Below, in pieces: positions 38,201-41,945 of a DNA stretch of 64,000 nucleotides. The notes below the pieces were generated by a model, which had not been told where the DNA came from, searched no databases, and saw nothing but the letters and a program-made list of their open reading frames with translations. The position numbers and the translations under genes were made by a program. This DNA is from Amphiura filiformis (lineage: Eukaryota > Echinodermata > Ophiuroidea > Amphilepidida > Amphiuridae). The DNA lies in NCBI RefSeq assembly GCF_039555335.1, contig NC_092629.1, positions 3,243,912 through 3,307,911 on the forward strand, in the 5' to 3' direction. Position 1 is the first letter of the stretch. Each line of letters begins with the position of its first letter.

Positions 38201-38884
38201 AAGCATTTTGGCATGAAATGGTTATTGCAGTTGTAATCCATACACCCCCTATGAAAGACATGACCTTAATCTCTCACACAGGGAGTGTAGATTTCAAATG
38301 GAGTTACCCATTCATGTAACCCCATTTGAAATACACACTCCTGTGTGGAAGATTAAGATCCTGTCTTCCGTAGAAGGTGTATGGATTTCAACTGAAATAA
38401 CCTAATATAACAGAATAATGTGAATGGCACTTAAGTTTTTCTGTGTTGCTTCTCATAAATCACTTAACCCACTGAACATTTCCTCTGATTGGTTAATTAC
38501 ATGATATCTTCACTTGAATCACCAATCAGAATGGAGCTTTGCAAATAATTAACCCCATTTTTGTGTGTGGTGAAATCATTCTAACAATGTTGCTGATTGG
38601 TCCAATTTATGGGGTTAAGTTAGTCATATTTTGTAAGTGGTTACCATGGCAATGAATACTAACAAATTTTGTTCTCTTTCTTTTTCTCATCTCCAGGTGC
38701 CGTCTTCCGCATCAACATGCTCTTGAACGAGAACATCGAGCGCAATGAATTCAACGCACAGATCTCAAAGGTCATGAGAAACTCCATCTCTGATGTATAC
38801 GCATCGGTCGTGATGAAGACATGCATGTGCTCGCTAGACAAACACCAGTGTCCAGCAGTAGAGTGCAGAAGCATTAGGCAGTAA
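709..38884 (+). CDS. Giant hyper-N-glycosylated large lipid transfer protein (vitellogenin/apolipophorin/apoB superfamily), 31 exons
   Basis: This is a secreted lipid-carrier of about 5,120 residues. I joined 31 exons by GT-AG sites and by matching codon phase at each junction. The order is: signal peptide; vitellogenin N-terminal lipid-transfer module (about residues 35-640); beta-sheet lipid-binding region (about 640-1130); basic possible cleavage site (about 1149-1154); further beta region; 35-residue sequon-rich modules (about 1630-3190); helical sequon-rich region (3190-4095); charged amphipathic helices (about 4150-4530); vWD domain (4584-4840); vWA-like domain (4840-5059); Cys-rich tail. 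Family members carry lipid or yolk in body fluid. At over 5,000 residues it is longer than human apoB (about 4,560) and insect apolipophorins (about 3,300). The frame is broken at about 7125-7145, 7255-7262, 8655-8672, 12950-12960 and 23285-23300 (one base lost each), by stops at 24042 and 34216, and by a phase clash at exons 29/30. Introns 8, 11, 15, 19, 24 and 26 show nothing recognisable. Codons favour C in third position (AAC, TTC, ACC), as in highly expressed genes. Confidence 0.9.
1493..1534 (+). repeat. Four CAGCTG E-boxes at 12-bp spacing
   Basis: A 12-bp unit of the form CCCAGCTGATTG is repeated four times, placing CAGCTG at 1493, 1505, 1517 and 1529. CAGCTG is a bHLH binding core. 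The even spacing may simply reflect slippage. Confidence 0.85.
3640..3850 (+). repeat. Three diverged tandem units of about 70 bp
   Basis: The words ATACCAGATATTA and ATAATTTAAGG recur three times, with CCAGAT at 3656, 3730 and 3795. The copies have diverged by small indels. Confidence 0.7.
4075..4128 (+). CDS. Exon 2: start of mature N-terminus
   Basis: After CACAG the exon reads VPLPRDEEAWPAVQDLKC, joining in phase to the signal peptide of exon 1. It ends at GTAAGT (4129). It is the short link between the signal peptide and the lipid-transfer module. Confidence 0.85.
4985..5430 (+). repeat. 107-bp tandem repeat, about 4 copies (intron 2)
   Basis: The word TAAGCCAAC recurs at 5093, 5200, 5307 and 5413, giving a 106-107-bp period. 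Copies differ by scattered substitutions, so the array is not very young. Confidence 0.88.
6535..6609. mobile_element. Tiny hAT-like MITE (75 bp) in intron 2
   Basis: The ends are CAGTGGCTGCGCC and a partial inverse ending CACCACTG. The flanks ACCAGACT (6527-6534) and ACCAGATT (6610-6617) match at 7 of 8 bases, as expected for an 8-bp target duplication of a hAT element with one later change. Confidence 0.65.
6914..7471 (+). CDS. Exon 3: N-terminal beta-barrel of the lipid-transfer module (two apparent 1-bp losses)
   Basis: The exon reads DSRFKVNTIYSFKYEAFSQ onward and shows the family pattern of beta strands with paired cysteines. The frame changes twice by one missing base: between about 7125 and 7145 (into KDFDAAISRYDV) and at about 7255-7262 (into ILDMLSLDFQDED). 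The third frame runs cleanly to GTAAGT at 7472 in phase with exon 4. The acceptor is a CAGCAG pair, so the exon may start at 6914 or 6917. Confidence 0.8.
7556..7720. repeat. Palindromic MITE-like repeat (GGGCTATTC ends) in intron 3
   Basis: The unit starts GGGCTATTCAATTT and ends GATGGAATAGCCC, which are inverted ends, and holds the words TCTACAGAGGG and CTCCCTCTG seen in many other introns here. It belongs to the commonest dispersed repeat in the window. Confidence 0.65.
7900..8155 (+). repeat. ATTG-rich simple repeat before exon 4
   Basis: Irregular TGATTGAT tracts run up to the exon 4 acceptor. Similar tracts precede exon 7 (about 12225-12285) and exon 14 (about 16890-17100) and follow exon 9 (13760-13990). 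Confidence 0.8.
8171..8378 (+). CDS. Exon 4: lipid-transfer module
   Basis: The exon reads TFADKFITSNQTCNFELEW to RDE in phase with exons 3 and 5. It is part of the N-terminal beta-barrel and has one sequon (NQT). Its donor is GTGAGT at 8379. Confidence 0.9.
8575..8850 (+). CDS. Exon 5: lipid-transfer module, start of helical part (one apparent 1-bp loss)
   Basis: The first frame gives ASRRVTSLRFEHEEEE. At about 8655-8672 the frame must shift by one lost base to give LVKGSLEEIQMETPQLFSQF to DNEHKVNMIK. That second frame joins exon 6 in phase. The second half begins the alpha-helical stretch of the vitellogenin-N fold. Confidence 0.82.
9329..9599 (+). CDS. Exon 6: lipid-transfer module, helical repeats
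   Basis: The exon reads KTFVYDALVQCGTLECFRT to SLRKERR, typical of the helical superhelix of vitellogenin-N domains. It ends at GTAAGT (9600). The 2.5-kb minisatellite lies in the next intron. Confidence 0.9.
9643..12154 (+). repeat. 74-bp minisatellite, 34 copies, in intron 6
   Basis: The word CAATGGTGGGCAATATAG recurs from 9661 to 12103, and 2,442 bases divide into exactly 33 steps of 74, so I see 34 units without net indels. Variation is mostly single transitions, many at CpG (GCGCTCC to GCACTCC, GTGCGTC to GTGCATC). The first unit is shorter at its left edge. It fills nearly all of the intron and is not coding, since 74 is not a multiple of 3. Confidence 0.97.
12294..12425 (+). CDS. Exon 7: lipid-transfer module, helical repeats
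   Basis: These 44 codons read LPEEIHQSIAFLSSIIGYD to QVFLALK and continue exon 6 in phase. The donor is GTATGT at 12426. Confidence 0.9.
12701..13079 (+). CDS. Exon 8: end of helical lipid-transfer part (one apparent 1-bp loss)
   Basis: The exon reads AIGNIGQAALHYDSSHYQ to LRLASYLMVTAA, then needs one lost base at about 12950-12960 to continue as HETDVDDILHMLRDEPIDQ to IEGVME. AIGNIG and RLASYLMVT are typical of the last helices of vitellogenin-N. The second frame reaches GTAAGT (13080) in phase with exon 9. Confidence 0.85.
13439..13757 (+). CDS. Exon 9: start of beta-sheet lipid-binding region
   Basis: The exon reads ELKKTILVALRGQDLPEYP to KEWEMIE, following the helical domain where family members have the DUF1943 beta-sheet region. 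It has sequons NKT, NNT and others. The frame is clean. Confidence 0.9.
14323..14634 (+). CDS. Exon 10: beta-sheet region
   Basis: The exon reads TGIDMQGFEPTLEAIFGPQ to ALQDRINE in phase 0 on both sides. It has a mixed hydrophobic and charged pattern typical of family lipid-cavity walls, with no special motif. Confidence 0.9.
14637..14800. repeat. MITE-like repeat in intron 10
   Basis: The words GTTGAAATCCACATCC, ACACAGGGGGTGTAGATTTC and CACTCCCTGTGTGGAAAATTAAG are the hallmarks of the dispersed palindromic repeat also found at 20645, 38220 and 39933. This copy begins directly after the exon 10 donor. Confidence 0.65.
15047..15250 (+). CDS. Exon 11: beta-sheet region
   Basis: These 68 codons read LTNLLPVNIHENIQNIHEE to GLMQMAMK. 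Both junctions are in phase 0 and the donor is GTATGT. Confidence 0.9.
15563..15765 (+). CDS. Exon 12: beta-sheet region
   Basis: The exon reads MMQKAQNGIEYNITKSYIF to VAGRIAPR and contains the strand-turn pattern 'FVLPSAIGLPVR', a well-conserved feature of the second beta-sheet domain in this superfamily. Confidence 0.9.
15974..16384 (+). CDS. Exon 13: beta-sheet region with C-x-FG-x-C motif
   Basis: The exon reads SGAVNMIGSMSAEMPYFT to RNIDP. The stretch CVPEKFTQTIFGITPC followed by YPNAS matches the paired-cysteine motif that many large lipid transfer proteins have near the end of this region. Seven sequons are present, so sequon enrichment begins here. Confidence 0.9.
16395..16602. repeat. 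Palindromic MITE-like repeat in intron 13
   Basis: The unit runs from ATTCCATTAAAAATCCAC to TTAAAATGGAATAGCCC, with an internal AATGGAATGAACACATGGAG. The ends are imperfect inverted repeats of the CCATTTGAAATCCACACTCC family. Confidence 0.65.
17111..17256 (+). CDS. Exon 14: linker with basic possible processing site
   Basis: The exon reads PELKTFTWEAMYKQVKSSS, then SARLLRRRSAAQPA, then NIIDTIVMKFSAPG. The serine-rich stretch and the basic cluster RLLRRR (17178-17195) form a likely exposed linker. Insect apolipophorin precursors are cut by a furin-type protease; an equivalent cut here is inference. Confidence 0.87.
17263..17292 (+). repeat. (GTCT)n microsatellite
   Basis: About seven GTCT units follow immediately after the exon 14 donor. 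Confidence 0.9.
17584..17718. repeat. 135-bp hairpin element in intron 14
   Basis: The left arm from ATAAAGTTAGATTAGG is the reverse complement of the right arm ending CCTAATCTAACTTTAT. The arms are about 54 bases with few mismatches, around a loop of about 25 bases. It looks like a small fold-back transposon; I could not identify target duplications. Confidence 0.85.
17957..18308 (+). CDS. Exon 15: beta region
   Basis: The exon reads GRELKRTVTSVASFDRSKT to ASANVTYHW with sequons NFS, NFT, NAS, NYT, NMS and NVT. The alternating hydrophobic pattern suggests beta strands. The donor is GTGAGT. Confidence 0.88.
18825..19074 (+). CDS. Exon 16: beta region
   Basis: The exon completes the W of exon 15 and reads DSETALWRQIAWPFTGYR to VDFENSCK. 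The donor GTGGGT is weaker than most in this gene. Confidence 0.86.
19080..19220. repeat. Fragments of the CCATTTGAAAT repeat in intron 16
   Basis: CCCATTTGAAATCTATACTC and two copies of ACAGAGGGAGTA followed by GGGTTTCAAA identify a decayed copy of the dispersed palindromic repeat. It starts within about 10 bases of the exon donor. Confidence 0.55.
19310..19529 (+). CDS. Exon 17: beta region (no internal ATG-led frame)
   Basis: The frame NLRIVNITAKSENRPNKHD to VFENQPSVM is open throughout and phase-matched to both neighbours. It is easy to miss because no ATG opens it. The donor is GTCAGT. Confidence 0.85.
19830..19985 (+). repeat. Tandem duplication of the intron 17 acceptor region
   Basis: The block TTTAGGCAAGGCAACTGAAA, then TGATGTGATTTTTTCCT, then GCAGC(C/T)TGGTTCCAAGA(T/C)GAT occurs twice about 85-90 bases apart. 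The second copy is the working exon 18 acceptor (19974). The first (AG at about 19890) copies the acceptor and the first codons of exon 18. Confidence 0.85.
19975..20228 (+). CDS. Exon 18: beta region, sequon-rich
   Basis: The exon reads AWFQDDAYQTERISYNVSH to NTSVPFLW with sequons NVS, NTS, NLS, NET, NNS and NTS. Both junctions are phase-consistent and the donor is GTAAGA. Confidence 0.88.
20645..20835. repeat. Palindromic MITE-like repeat in intron 18
   Basis: The unit runs from about CAGGCTATTTAAGTTGAAAT to TTATCTGAAATGGCCC and contains both arms, with ACACAGGGGGTGTAGATTTC and CACACTCCCTGTGTGGAAG. It is a fairly complete copy. Confidence 0.7.
20915..21203 (+). CDS. Exon 19: beta region, sequon-rich
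   Basis: The exon reads FHNAKRVQFINGKDGIDIR to HLFNITHG with sequons NDT, NAT, NAT, NYT, NTT, NST, NNT and NIT. The donor is GTAAGG and one base is carried over. Confidence 0.88.
21770..26450 (+). CDS. Exon 20: giant exon of N-glycosylation-rich 35-residue modules
   Basis: This 4,681-bp exon encodes about 1,560 residues. A degenerate 35-residue module recurs with the pattern HNF(S/T)xLFxFxRINGSxxxN(L/V)S, then a strand with a second sequon. In the best part (24966-25600) pairs of modules repeat at exactly 210 bp. I count about 113 N-X-S/T sequons, one per 14 residues. Alternation of aromatic and polar residues suggests amphipathic beta strands, as in the apoB lipid-binding belt, with glycans on one face (inference). 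One base is apparently missing at about 23285-23300, and TAG at 24042-24044 is in frame. After 24045 the frame is open to the donor. Confidence 0.9.
24966..25600 (+). repeat. 210-bp coding tandem repeat inside exon 20
   Basis: ATTGAATTCAACAACTTCAC at 24966 recurs, slightly changed, at 25176 and, more diverged, near 25386. That gives an exact 70-codon period made of two 35-codon halves. Copies differ mainly by third-position changes. Confidence 0.88.
26620..26800. repeat. Decayed MITE-like repeat in intron 20
   Basis: GAAATCCACACTCCCCCTGT, GGGGAATATGGATTTCAAA and AATACTCCCTCTGGAAGAC mark another copy of the dispersed palindromic family. Confidence 0.6.
27033..28882 (+). CDS. Exon 21: helical, extremely sequon-dense region
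   Basis: These 616 codons read NVNITDLSWILMMNRSD to CLINYFPM. I count about 66 N-X-S/T sequons, one per 9 residues. The first part repeats the pattern LNxTIxxVNxTxxxMNFTxxNST, which spaces hydrophobic residues as in amphipathic helices. The later part repeats KYYP(I/V)xxNxT at about 15-16 residues (28160-28340), then (A/V)FNxTxNYT. The frame is uninterrupted. Database hits to coiled-coil or collagen-binding proteins would be compositional. Confidence 0.92.
29420..29558 (+). CDS. Exon 22: short helical exon
   Basis: The frame RYYQKTLFILGQEAGNKIM to TDMNSME joins exons 21 and 23 in phase. It has no sequon, in contrast to its neighbours. The intron that follows begins like intron 21. Confidence 0.85.
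29690..29994. mobile_element. hAT-type non-autonomous element (305 bp) in intron 22
   Basis: The termini CAGGGCTGTCAACT and AGTTGACAGCCCTG are perfect inverted repeats. The flanks carry an exact 8-bp duplication, CTGTAAAT, at 29682-29689 and 29995-30002. CAGNG-type ends with 8-bp target duplications define hAT elements. There is no transposase, so it was mobilised in trans. Confidence 0.93.
30074..30438 (+). CDS. Exon 23: helical, sequon-dense region
   Basis: The exon reads LGMFLLEQAKVYKTYASG to VGYNKTVHYAN with 13 sequons in 121 residues. The donor is GTAGGA. Confidence 0.9.
30460..30756. repeat. Palindromic repeat in intron 23
   Basis: The ends GGGCCATTCCATGTAAAATC and TTAAAATGGAACAGGCCC are imperfect inverted repeats, and CTTCCACAGTGGGGGTGTGG is an internal family word. 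It is longer than other copies, so it may be composite. Confidence 0.55.
30956..31317 (+). CDS. Exon 24: helical, sequon-dense region
   Basis: With the acceptor AATCCAG (AG at 30954-30955) the exon reads SETMCYVRNTTVKVWKF to YVNGTMV and is in phase with exon 23. An upstream AG at 30936 would put it out of frame. Eleven sequons occur in about 120 residues. Confidence 0.86.
31786..32933 (+). CDS. Exon 25: switch to charged amphipathic-helix region
   Basis: The first 90 residues (GWFIRYYNIHNIPYNIYN to NNVTVRVTDYAC) still have six sequons. The remaining 290 residues have none, and are rich in E, K and R with regularly placed prolines: KPQIDEKMNQLKAKYEELK, RERIPEYREKAMEKYETLK, and so on. Proline-punctuated helices of 22-33 residues recall exchangeable apolipoproteins such as apoA-I; I infer lipid-surface binding. 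Coiled coil is the alternative. Confidence 0.9.
33475..33628 (+). CDS. Exon 26: amphipathic helix
   Basis: The frame VKVEELKVKAKEMKANMK to QIKNMIE continues the helix of exon 25 and has no ATG-led open frame of notable length. Both sites are phase-consistent and the donor is GTATGT. Confidence 0.87.
34103..34267 (+). CDS. Exon 27: linker before the vWD domain (in-frame TGA-TAG)
   Basis: The frame GTYTALREQMIVYFDKYYP to SYIIGLAIR meets TGA TAG at 34216-34221, then continues GVEYIAGLRPRMDRE and joins exon 28 in phase. Acceptor and donor (GTAAGT) are sound. A one-base loss before and a one-base gain in the GGG run would remove both stops, so paired indels fit better than two substitutions. Confidence 0.72.
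34285..34411. repeat. 127-bp hairpin element in intron 27
   Basis: The left arm TTAGAGCCAGAATGCCATAT and the right arm end pair over about 34 bases, including GCAATAGCTGCC / GGCAGCTATTGC. A related hairpin is at 41812-41938. Confidence 0.8.
35181..35948 (+). CDS. Exon 28: von Willebrand type D domain
   Basis: The whole domain is in one exon: NLGVLTFDHKLFEFPG, PTCTYVLARDFVDRNFTLL, then a strand-rich core, GILGTFDREINNEM (the conserved GLCG-like turn region and the Ca-loop equivalent), then a C-terminal Cys cluster including CSEP, CESL, CNQMARDCRDVC. Vitellogenins, apolipophorins and mucins share this module near their ends. It supports secretion and the superfamily assignment. Confidence 0.93.
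35984..36139 (+). repeat. 26-bp tandem repeat, about 6 copies, at the start of intron 28
   Basis: The unit TTTCTTTAGGGTACAATTTT, with GGAAAT, repeats six times with almost no variation, beginning about 35 bases after the exon 28 donor. Near-identity suggests recent expansion. Confidence 0.95.
36567..36989 (+). CDS. Exon 29: von Willebrand type A-like domain, first part
   Basis: The exon reads DRCEDDIALDTKFNITKLP, then the strand ADVVFVVSE, helix RRTKSYLRDLVAKMDKTM, strand RYSIVAFGG, then FQTDAMDALQWAADL and SRIIILVTEME. This order matches the vWA Rossmann fold. The metal-site motif DxSxS after strand 1 is replaced by VSENR, so metal binding is probably lost. TDAMDAL and LVTE stand where vWA has its Thr and Asp positions. 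Confidence 0.83.
37196..37222 (+). repeat. Poly-G tract in intron 29
   Basis: A run of G broken by one A (about 25 bases) lies in the middle of the intron. Such runs can form G-quadruplexes and are prone to assembly error. Confidence 0.9.
37542..37776 (+). CDS. Exon 30: end of vWA-like domain
   Basis: The exon reads EPFNSSISYLDVQQAFDEH, the strand SITFFVFSEY, then LNKDGKEPVLGINFDSTLL to MATASKG. The reading frame requires phase 0 at the acceptor, whereas exon 29 ends with one base left over. A single extra G in the GAGAGAGG run at the exon 29 donor would explain it, giving MER followed by EPFNSS. Confidence 0.8.
38220..38402. repeat. Palindromic MITE-like repeat in intron 30
   Basis: GGTTATTGCAGTTGTAATCC at the left pairs with ATTTCAACTGAAATAACC at the right, and both arms carry the CATACACC / GGTGTATG word. 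This is one of the most complete copies of the family, about 183 bp. Confidence 0.75.
38697..38884 (+). CDS. Exon 31: Cys-containing C-terminal tail and stop
   Basis: The exon reads GAVFRINMLLNENIERNEF to VVMKTCMCSLDKHQCPAVECRSIRQ, then TAA. The four cysteines in the last 20 residues could form a closing disulfide knot or an intermolecular bond. In-phase junction with exon 30. Confidence 0.88.
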
Positions 38885-39555
38885 ATGCCTCAACTTTGAC
38901 CTTATGAACTCTTGACACTAAGAAATGTACAGATTGTGAAAACATCCGTCTCTGTACAATTTGACCATGGCAATGTCTTGTATTTATATATTGTTAGGCC
39001 TGTGATTTCATACGTAATTTTCTTTCTTTTTTTACATCGGGGGACTTTCTGTTCATTTACTTATTGTGTGGCTAACTTGTGAAAATGTTTTATGTGGTTT
39101 GGTGTTTTTTATCTTAAGTTTGTACAAAAATGAACGTAAACATGAGTTTAAGGCTCTTTACTTATACACTCACTAAATATCTACATAGTCAAGTACTATA
39201 TCCTATGTAAACTATCTTTTCAGTTATTGGAAAACGAAAAACAAAACCAAAAAAATTAACATTTTAAGACCTGTATATTAAGTGTGTTTTCTTTTTGTTA
39301 ACCCTGTATCCTTTTTGCATATTTTTACACCATGTGTTCATTTTATATTATCGTACGTTTCAGTTTTAAAAAGAAAGGATGCACATGTACAGTAGTAAGA
39401 ACTGATGACATAAATGCACAAGAAATGCAAACAAAATTATGTTTTTTAAATTATATTATAAAATAACAAATTGATAAGATATTATCAGTGCTGCAAGGAG
39501 AAGAAGGAAACGTGTTAAAAAAATCAGGGGGATAATAAATAACAACTTGCAAGTA
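38885..39555 (+). other. Probable 3' untranslated region
   Basis: AT-rich sequence follows the stop. The first clear AATAAA is at 39534-39539, followed by TG- and T-rich sequence from 39558, so the transcript likely ends near 39555 with a trailer of about 670 bases. Confidence 0.6.
39534..39539 (+). terminator. Polyadenylation signal AATAAA
   Basis: This is the first canonical hexamer after the stop codon, with a GT/T-rich downstream element (TATTTATTTGTTGTTTTC) about 20 bases later. Confidence 0.6.
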
Positions 39556-39591
39556 TAATGTATTTATTTGTTGTTTTCTTTCTAAGATGTG

Positions 39592-40223
39592 ACTAGTGGT
39601 GTGGCTAGGTAGCATGGGGCCCTTGGACAATGTTTAGGGCCCTGGATAGGAGTAACCCTGGGCCCAATATAAAGATGTCAATTGTGTAAAACTTATTGCC
39701 TGAAAATTACAAGAACCAGTTATAGCACAGGTTGCAAGCTTGCAAGTTCTATTGACATGGATACCATCAGTTTCAAACTATAACTGTATCTCACTTTTTT
39801 GTAGAAATGAAATTAGGTTTTTTTATGACTTAATTGCAAGTAAAGGATATGTTTTCAGACATTCCAAACTGATATCCAACTTAGTGTAAGAACAGTAATA
39901 AAAATGATTTCATCATAGCAAGGCATAAAATGGTTATTCCACTTGAAATCCATACACCGCCTTTGGAAAACATCACCTTAATCTTCTACACTGCTACCTG
40001 AATGGGTGGCTCCATTTGAAATTTACACCCCCCTGCATGGATTAAGCCATGTCTTTCATAGGGGTGTATGGATTTCTACTAGCCCAACTATATAGGCCTA
40101 TAGACCAAGTTTTTATATAGTAAAAAGACAACCAACTCTGGGCCCTCTTGAGGTGCCACTTAGCCAGAGGGCCTTAAGACTTGGTCTACCGAGCCCATGC
40201 TTTTTAATGGCTACACCACTGTG
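39592..40223. repeat. Composite repeat with CAGTGGTGTAGCC-like ends
   Basis: The left AGTGGTGTGGCTAGGTAGC and right GGCTACACCACTG are inverted and recall hAT ends, but I find no target duplication. Inside, at 39933-40090, is another copy of the ATTCCACTTGAAATCCATAC repeat. Confidence 0.5.
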
Positions 40224-40764
40224 CCAATTATTGTGTGTTTATATTTTTTATTATTTAAAACATGATAGCTGGATCAATAAAAGTATTCCCCATTGCATTA
40301 AAAAAAATTGTTTTGTGACTGTTTTGAAATTTTGGATGTGTTGTTCTACTAACATAGGTTTTCTAGACATACTTTTCTAAACGTATTTAAACAACATAGA
40401 ACAAATATGAAAATTGAATAGAATTAAAATTTTAAGAAACAGTGGTTTCAAAATTACAGATTGACAGCCTCATCTCCTGAGGAGGAAAATTAAGTATTCT
40501 TGGCGGGATCTACGGCCACTTGGGATTCTAAAAACTGACCCCGATATTAGATAACCAAATTTGACAAAAATGAGACCAACAGTTTACATGACTCCAAAAT
40601 TTGAACATTTAAAATGGAGCTGAACTTATTCTGGATTTGTGGATAAGTGCCTCGTTTTTAAAGGAGTATTGGTGATTCTAGCATTCTGTTTCAGTAGATA
40701 TCTATGAAAAAAGATGCTTCACAAAATTTCAGGTGATTCTTATTGTGTGTTAGCGAGTTATGAT

Positions 40765-40904
40765 CAGGGACAGGCGATTTGCGCGGAACTTTCTTTCCGC
40801 GCAATTCCGCGCAATTTAGGGATACATGATTTGCACTGAAAAAAAAAGTTCCGCGCAATTCCGCGCAATTTGCTATTTTTTTCCGCGCAAATCGCCTGTC
40901 CCTG
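40765..40904. mobile_element. hAT-type non-autonomous element (140 bp)
   Basis: The ends CAGGGACAGGCGATTTGC and GCAAATCGCCTGTCCCTG are perfect inverted repeats flanked by an exact 8-bp duplication GTTATGAT (40757-40764 and 40905-40912). Internally it repeats TTCCGCGCAATTCCGCGCAA in inverted and direct copies, so it is nearly one long hairpin. Confidence 0.93.
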
Positions 40905-41187
40905 GTTATGATGTATTTTCATAGGCTCTATAGACCATTGTGTTGGAATTTGTTTTGGTAATAGAAGATAAATACAAAGTTGACTATGTTTGCCAAACAA
41001 ATGAATCTGCAAGAAATTGTGCGCACTAAAATGGCCCTTTAAACCGATGTTTTGAAAATTGTAGTCCAAATTTGTAGTCCCCGGGCAAAAATGCTACCCA
41101 AATATGCCGCACCACTAGACCCCCCCCCCCCCTCCCTTGGGGGCTTGTCATCATCCCATAATGTACTGCTTGGATGCTATACCCCCA

Positions 41188-41745
41188 CATTGGGCTATTG
41201 CAGTTGAAATCCATACACCCCTATGGAAGACCTTAATCCGGGGGGAGGGGGGTCACTCCCATTGTGGCCTGTCCGCGATAATAAAAACGCGTAAAAAGGG
41301 TAGTTTTTTATGGGCAGGCACGATATGCGCGTATCGTGTTTAGGGTGTCAAAAACATGAAAAATCGGAAAAAAGGGTAGCAAAATTGCAATGGCAAATAC
41401 GCGGAAATGAAATTAAGGGTATGAAATTTGATGCAGGGAATAAAATCCCAGTTTAGGGCGTGAAAACAGGCGCTGTTACCTGTTTAGGGTATCGTTTCAG
41501 CCAATTGTTAAATCCCTGTTTAGGGTGCTTTTCAAAAGTTGATTATCGCGGATTTATTAAAGGGTTCGCTAGTCCGAATTGTTAATCAGGTTCGCTAATC
41601 CGAATCAAAAAAAGGTGCTCTAGTCCGAATTTCAAATGGAGTCGCCATTCAGGTATCCCCATTTGAAATATAATTCACACTCTCTGTGTAAAAGATTAAG
41701 GTCACGTCTTCCATACGTGGTATATGAATTTCAACTGGAAGAGCC
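41188..41745. repeat. MITE-like repeat split by a later insertion
   Basis: The left half GGGCTATTGCAGTTGAAATC to about 41238 and the right half from CAAATGGAGTCGCCATTCAG (41634) to TCAACTGGAAGAGCCC (41745) are the two parts of one copy of the common repeat. About 395 bp of unrelated sequence lies between them. Confidence 0.6.
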
Positions 41746-41811
41746 CATTGGAGGGGAGATAAACTAGAACACTCTAAATTCATCAAAATTTGGAGCCTAT
41801 GTACTGAGCAT

Positions 41812-41938
41812 ATAATTTTTATTGAGGGATTTTTGCCAGAAAGCCCTATCTGCAATACCTGCCCTATCAAATTCATTATGCAGAAATTGTCAAATATTGA
41901 CAGGGCAGGTATTGCACTAATCCCTCAATAAAAATTAT
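41812..41938. repeat. 127-bp hairpin related to the one in intron 27
   Basis: ATAATTTTTATTGAGGGA pairs with TCCCTCAATAAAAATTAT, and TGCAATACCTGCCCTATCA pairs with TGACAGGGCAGGTATTGCA. The core CCCTATCTGCAATA is shared with 34285-34411. Confidence 0.82.
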
Positions 41939-41945
41939 CGCTCCC

